Shown here piece after piece: positions 61,574-64,000 of a stretch of 64,000 nt of DNA (its first letter is position 1; every line of letters starts with the position of its first letter). The notes under the pieces are model-generated. The model was not told the origin of the DNA. It did no database searches and worked only from the letters and a program-made list of their open reading frames with translations. The stretch lies in NCBI RefSeq assembly GCF_029846635.1, contig NZ_JARVTG010000001.1, positions 558,001-622,000 on the forward strand, in the 5' to 3' direction. This DNA comes from Pokkaliibacter sp. MBI-7. Lineage in GTDB: Bacteria; Pseudomonadota; Gammaproteobacteria; Pseudomonadales; Balneatricaceae. The position numbers were made by a program, and so were the translations under genes.

Positions 61574-64000
61574 TTACTGGGCTACCGCACCAGAGTCTGG
61601 CGACATGCTGACGCTGGGTGCGGTGGGCATCGCCATCATTGACTGGTCCAGCGCATGCAGCGTTACCACTGGCGGATCGGTCAGCGCAGGTTCAACGCTA
61701 CGCGCTGCTGCGGTAATCCACTGAGGATAGGTACGGAACTGCAACCTGACCTCGACCCTGACCGCACCTGTCAGCCCGGCAGGCAAGGCAAATTGCTCAT
61801 CGCGGTAACTGTCGGCGGGTATGCGGGTGTCCTTCAGCAATTTGGCGTATCGCCAGAAGTGCAGACCCACAGGTTTACCGTCCTTATCACCAAACACTTT
61901 CTGGAACAGACGCGTATCTTCAGGTAGCTCGCCCTCAGCGTCGGGTTGACCACTTTGATAAACCAGCTGGCCTGTGGCATCCCATACTTTTACCGCCAGC
62001 CAGAACTGGCGGAAATCGGAAACGCCGGTGGGGAAGGCATGCCCGGCCCCGGAATTAGTGACCCGCACCACCAGCTCGCCGGGCATCATGGAGGCACTGA
62101 TGGTCGCTGCACTTTTCAGCAGGGCCACACTCATTTCCGCCAGATGGGGATCTCGCATACCCGCCAGATGCATCTGTGCACCGGTGAAGTCATGGGTGAA
62201 GACGTTGGCCTTCTGCGTCCCGTTCAGGGTCGCCTGCCCCGGTACAGGTGCACCGCCATTGCCAGGATTGGCGTTCATATGGCAACTGATACAGCTTCGC
62301 TGTTCGGCTGGATCACTGCTGGTAGCGTAATGGGACTTCGACCACTCCTCCCAGGTATTGACGATATTGGCCCCCGTACCCGGAGCAAACTCGTCGTGGC
62401 AAGCCTTGCAATACACCGCGTCCTTGTAGAAATCCTTCTGATAGGAGGCAATATGCGCGTCTGGTTTGGCATTGATCATGCGTTCACCAATCCAGCGGGC
62501 AAAGGCGTTATCACTGGCCTCAAACAGATAACTCTGACGCTGGTCGAGATTGACCGTAAAAGAGGCATTGCCGCCAGCATCTTCCACGCGGGTAATGCGG
62601 TGACACAGCAGGCAGCTGGTCCCCTCTTCCACCACCGGGTGTCCTTCTGCATAAGCCTTGATCAGTGAGACGCCGTCTTTTTCCAGCATATGGCTCTCTG
62701 TCGGCAGTTCCTTCACACCACTCAATACCGCCTGAGGCATGTGGCAGCTTTGGCACCACTGGCCAAACTCCTTCCCTTCACTCTTCTCTGCCAACCGCAG
62801 TACCGCTGTGTAATAGGGGTTGGACTGCCCCATCAGACGATGATTGGAATTCGACCACTGCTTGAAGATATCGCTATGGCAGGCCTGACAACTGGCTGAG
62901 TTCAGCCACTCCTGCGGATGCGGCACCTGCTCGCCTTGCAGCCGCAACCAGCTGGCCAGAGTTGGCAGGTTGTAAGGAGCAATGACGTAGCGATGGAGCT
63001 GCTCCATCATGGTTTTGACTTCGGCAGGCGGCTGGGTCGGGTCAACAGGCCTGGCGCCATCGCGGTCATCCGCGCCGAAGCCCCCCTGTGTCAGCTGCAC
63101 CATACGGATGTATTCCGACAGAAAGTCACCCGAGACCATATGCATCATGTTTTCATGGCCGGTCAGGGCATTGTCGGCCGGGGCCATGGCATGGGCTTGC
63201 TGCAGGTATTTATTGGTGAAGTTGAAGCCATCCAGATGGCAGGACTGACAACTCATCCAGTTGTCACCGGCCATGGGGTAGTCCTTGTTGGCAAAGGTAT
63301 TACCCAGATTGAAAAAGCGGATACCCCGACGCAAGTCAGGCGCCGCCGCGTCCTTGGTCACCAGCAGTGCAAAGTGATCGTCACTTACCGTGGCGCGGGC
63401 AAAGGTCCCCCCGCCACCGGCATTGAGTCTGGATACATCCAGACTCTGAGCATTCTGCACAAACAGCGTGTCACCATCGATGACGATGCCTCGCGGATTC
63501 TCACCCGGCAGATGACGTAACAACTGGGTAGCACGCGCACCGCCGTGGCTGCCTGAGCTGCGATGGCGCTTTTTATTGATCGGCCCACGACGGGAGCGAT
63601 CAAACACCAGCAGGTCTTCAGACCCTGCCAGGGTCACATAGACCTTGTTGCCATCCGCGCTGAATACCGCCTGATAAGGATTGGAGACAATTTCACTGCG
63701 ATTGGCGGCGGTCAGCAGATTGATCTGCTGGAACAGCTGCTTGCGCTCGTCCTGTTTCTCCTCTTCCTCTCCGGGCGTCAGGTCCAGCACCGATATGGCA
63801 GGAAACACCGTGCTCTGGAACTGAAAGGAGTGATCAAAGTTCCACAGCACATGGGGTAACCAGGCCTCATCCCCTTCCGGGCTGATGGCAATATTGTCAA
63901 GCAAACGGGGCACTCCCTGTGAAACCGTCTCATCAGGATTAGCGGTTTCCTGCAGATGAATGCGTTTGAGTAAGGTGAGCTGGCCGGGCTTTTGCTGGCG
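61574..64000 (-). CDS. Multihaem cytochrome c with beta-propeller-like N-terminal part (5' end outside window)
   Basis: The frame remains open to the right edge of the window. A GTG at 63913 is unlikely to be the start, because upstream residues (NPDETVSQGVPRLLDNIAIS) continue a propeller-like pattern. The visible 808 residues begin with YVTN-like repeats (AVFSADGNKVYVTLAGSEDL, FDRSRRG). Six CxxCH haem sites follow, at bases 63236-63250, 62876-62890, 62741-62755, 62600-62614, 62396-62410 and 62279-62293. One block reads CQACHSDIFKQWSNSNHR, as in cytochrome c-554-type proteins. The C-terminal ~190 residues are Ig-like, without haem sites. It is probably periplasmic or outer-surface electron-transfer protein; the signal peptide lies outside. 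It is probably the first or an early gene of the FTR1 operon. Confidence 0.9.
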   Translation of the reverse strand, partial: RQQKPGQLTLLKRIHLQETANPDETVSQGVPRLLDNIAISPEGDEAWLPHVLWNFDHSFQFQSTVFPAISVLDLTPGEEEEKQDERKQLFQQINLLTAANRSEIVSNPYQAVFSADGNKVYVTLAGSEDLLVFDRSRRGPINKKRHRSSGSHGGARATQLLRHLPGENPRGIVIDGDTLFVQNAQSLDVSRLNAGGGGTFARATVSDDHFALLVTKDAAAPDLRRGIRFFNLGNTFANKDYPMAGDNWMSCQSCHLDGFNFTNKYLQQAHAMAPADNALTGHENMMHMVSGDFLSEYIRMVQLTQGGFGADDRDGARPVDPTQPPAEVKTMMEQLHRYVIAPYNLPTLASWLRLQGEQVPHPQEWLNSASCQACHSDIFKQWSNSNHRLMGQSNPYYTAVLRLAEKSEGKEFGQWCQSCHMPQAVLSGVKELPTESHMLEKDGVSLIKAYAEGHPVVEEGTSCLLCHRITRVEDAGGNASFTVNLDQRQSYLFEASDNAFARWIGERMINAKPDAHIASYQKDFYKDAVYCKACHDEFAPGTGANIVNTWEEWSKSHYATSSDPAEQRSCISCHMNANPGNGGAPVPGQATLNGTQKANVFTHDFTGAQMHLAGMRDPHLAEMSVALLKSAATISASMMPGELVVRVTNSGAGHAFPTGVSDFRQFWLAVKVWDATGQLVYQSGQPDAEGELPEDTRLFQKVFGDKDGKPVGLHFWRYAKLLKDTRIPADSYRDEQFALPAGLTGAVRVEVRLQFRTYPQWITAAARSVEPALTDPPVVTLHALDQSMMAMPTAPSVSMSPDSGAVAQ

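Noticed and set aside
63911..63913. GTG as the start of the multihaem cytochrome gene
   Set aside because: The frame continues open to the window edge with protein-like sequence (NPDETVSQGVPRLLDNIAIS), there is no ribosome-binding site and no signal peptide follows.

Overview
The window looks like a chromosomal segment of a Gram-negative gammaproteobacterium, probably a marine member of the Oceanospirillales or a relative. The evidence is BamD with rluD-pgeF, the purL/mltF/tadA neighbourhood, methyl-accepting chemotaxis proteins and small DUF6482- and VF530-type proteins. No rRNA, tRNA, CRISPR array, transposase or integrase is visible. The genus is not certain.

Layout. (1) 0-8 kb: the end of a chemotaxis receptor, a TrmH-family rRNA methyltransferase, a DUF6447-tailed protein, a DUF6482-like protein, a complete chemotaxis receptor, a VF530-like protein, and clpB with a heat-shock type promoter. 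(2) 8.1-46.4 kb: one accessory locus. Three overlapping genes encode a periplasmic adaptor, a GAF-HlyD fusion and an M50 metalloprotease-HlyD fusion. Next come two tandem tail-collar-type exported proteins on the minus strand. Then follows one uninterrupted 30-kb gene for a 10,013-residue protein, and directly behind it a TolC-family outer-membrane lipoprotein. (3) 46.5-56.8 kb: core genes pgeF, rluD, bamD, a small acidic protein, purL, mltF and tadA. (4) 56.8-64 kb: a CBS-domain protein and a five-gene minus-strand set: multihaem cytochrome c (cut by the window edge), FTR1 iron permease, FAD oxidoreductase, an exported helical protein and a GT-C-like membrane protein.

The candidate undescribed system is region 2. 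The giant protein has no Sec signal. It starts with an LEPR-xLL type motif (LEPRMLFDGA) followed by a DUF4347 domain with a His/Cys pair. After that come about 9,700 residues of beta-rich repeats: 38 recognisable autotransporter-associated strand repeats, RTX nonapeptides placed internally, a lamin-tail-like insert, a seven-repeat LVIVD propeller and 26 tandem ~100-residue Ig-like repeats. It has no beta-barrel. The flanking genes would supply an envelope conduit (adaptors plus TolC), but no ABC ATPase is encoded here. In place of an ATPase there is an intact HExxH / NPxxxxDG membrane protease fused to a lipoyl/HlyD adaptor. My inference is that this is a dedicated export and processing route for an LEPR-xLL giant surface protein.

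In E. coli, bamD lies divergent from rluD-pgeF-clpB. Here bamD, rluD and pgeF are at one end of the giant locus and clpB, in the matching orientation, is at the other. The accessory locus therefore appears to sit inside an otherwise conserved block.
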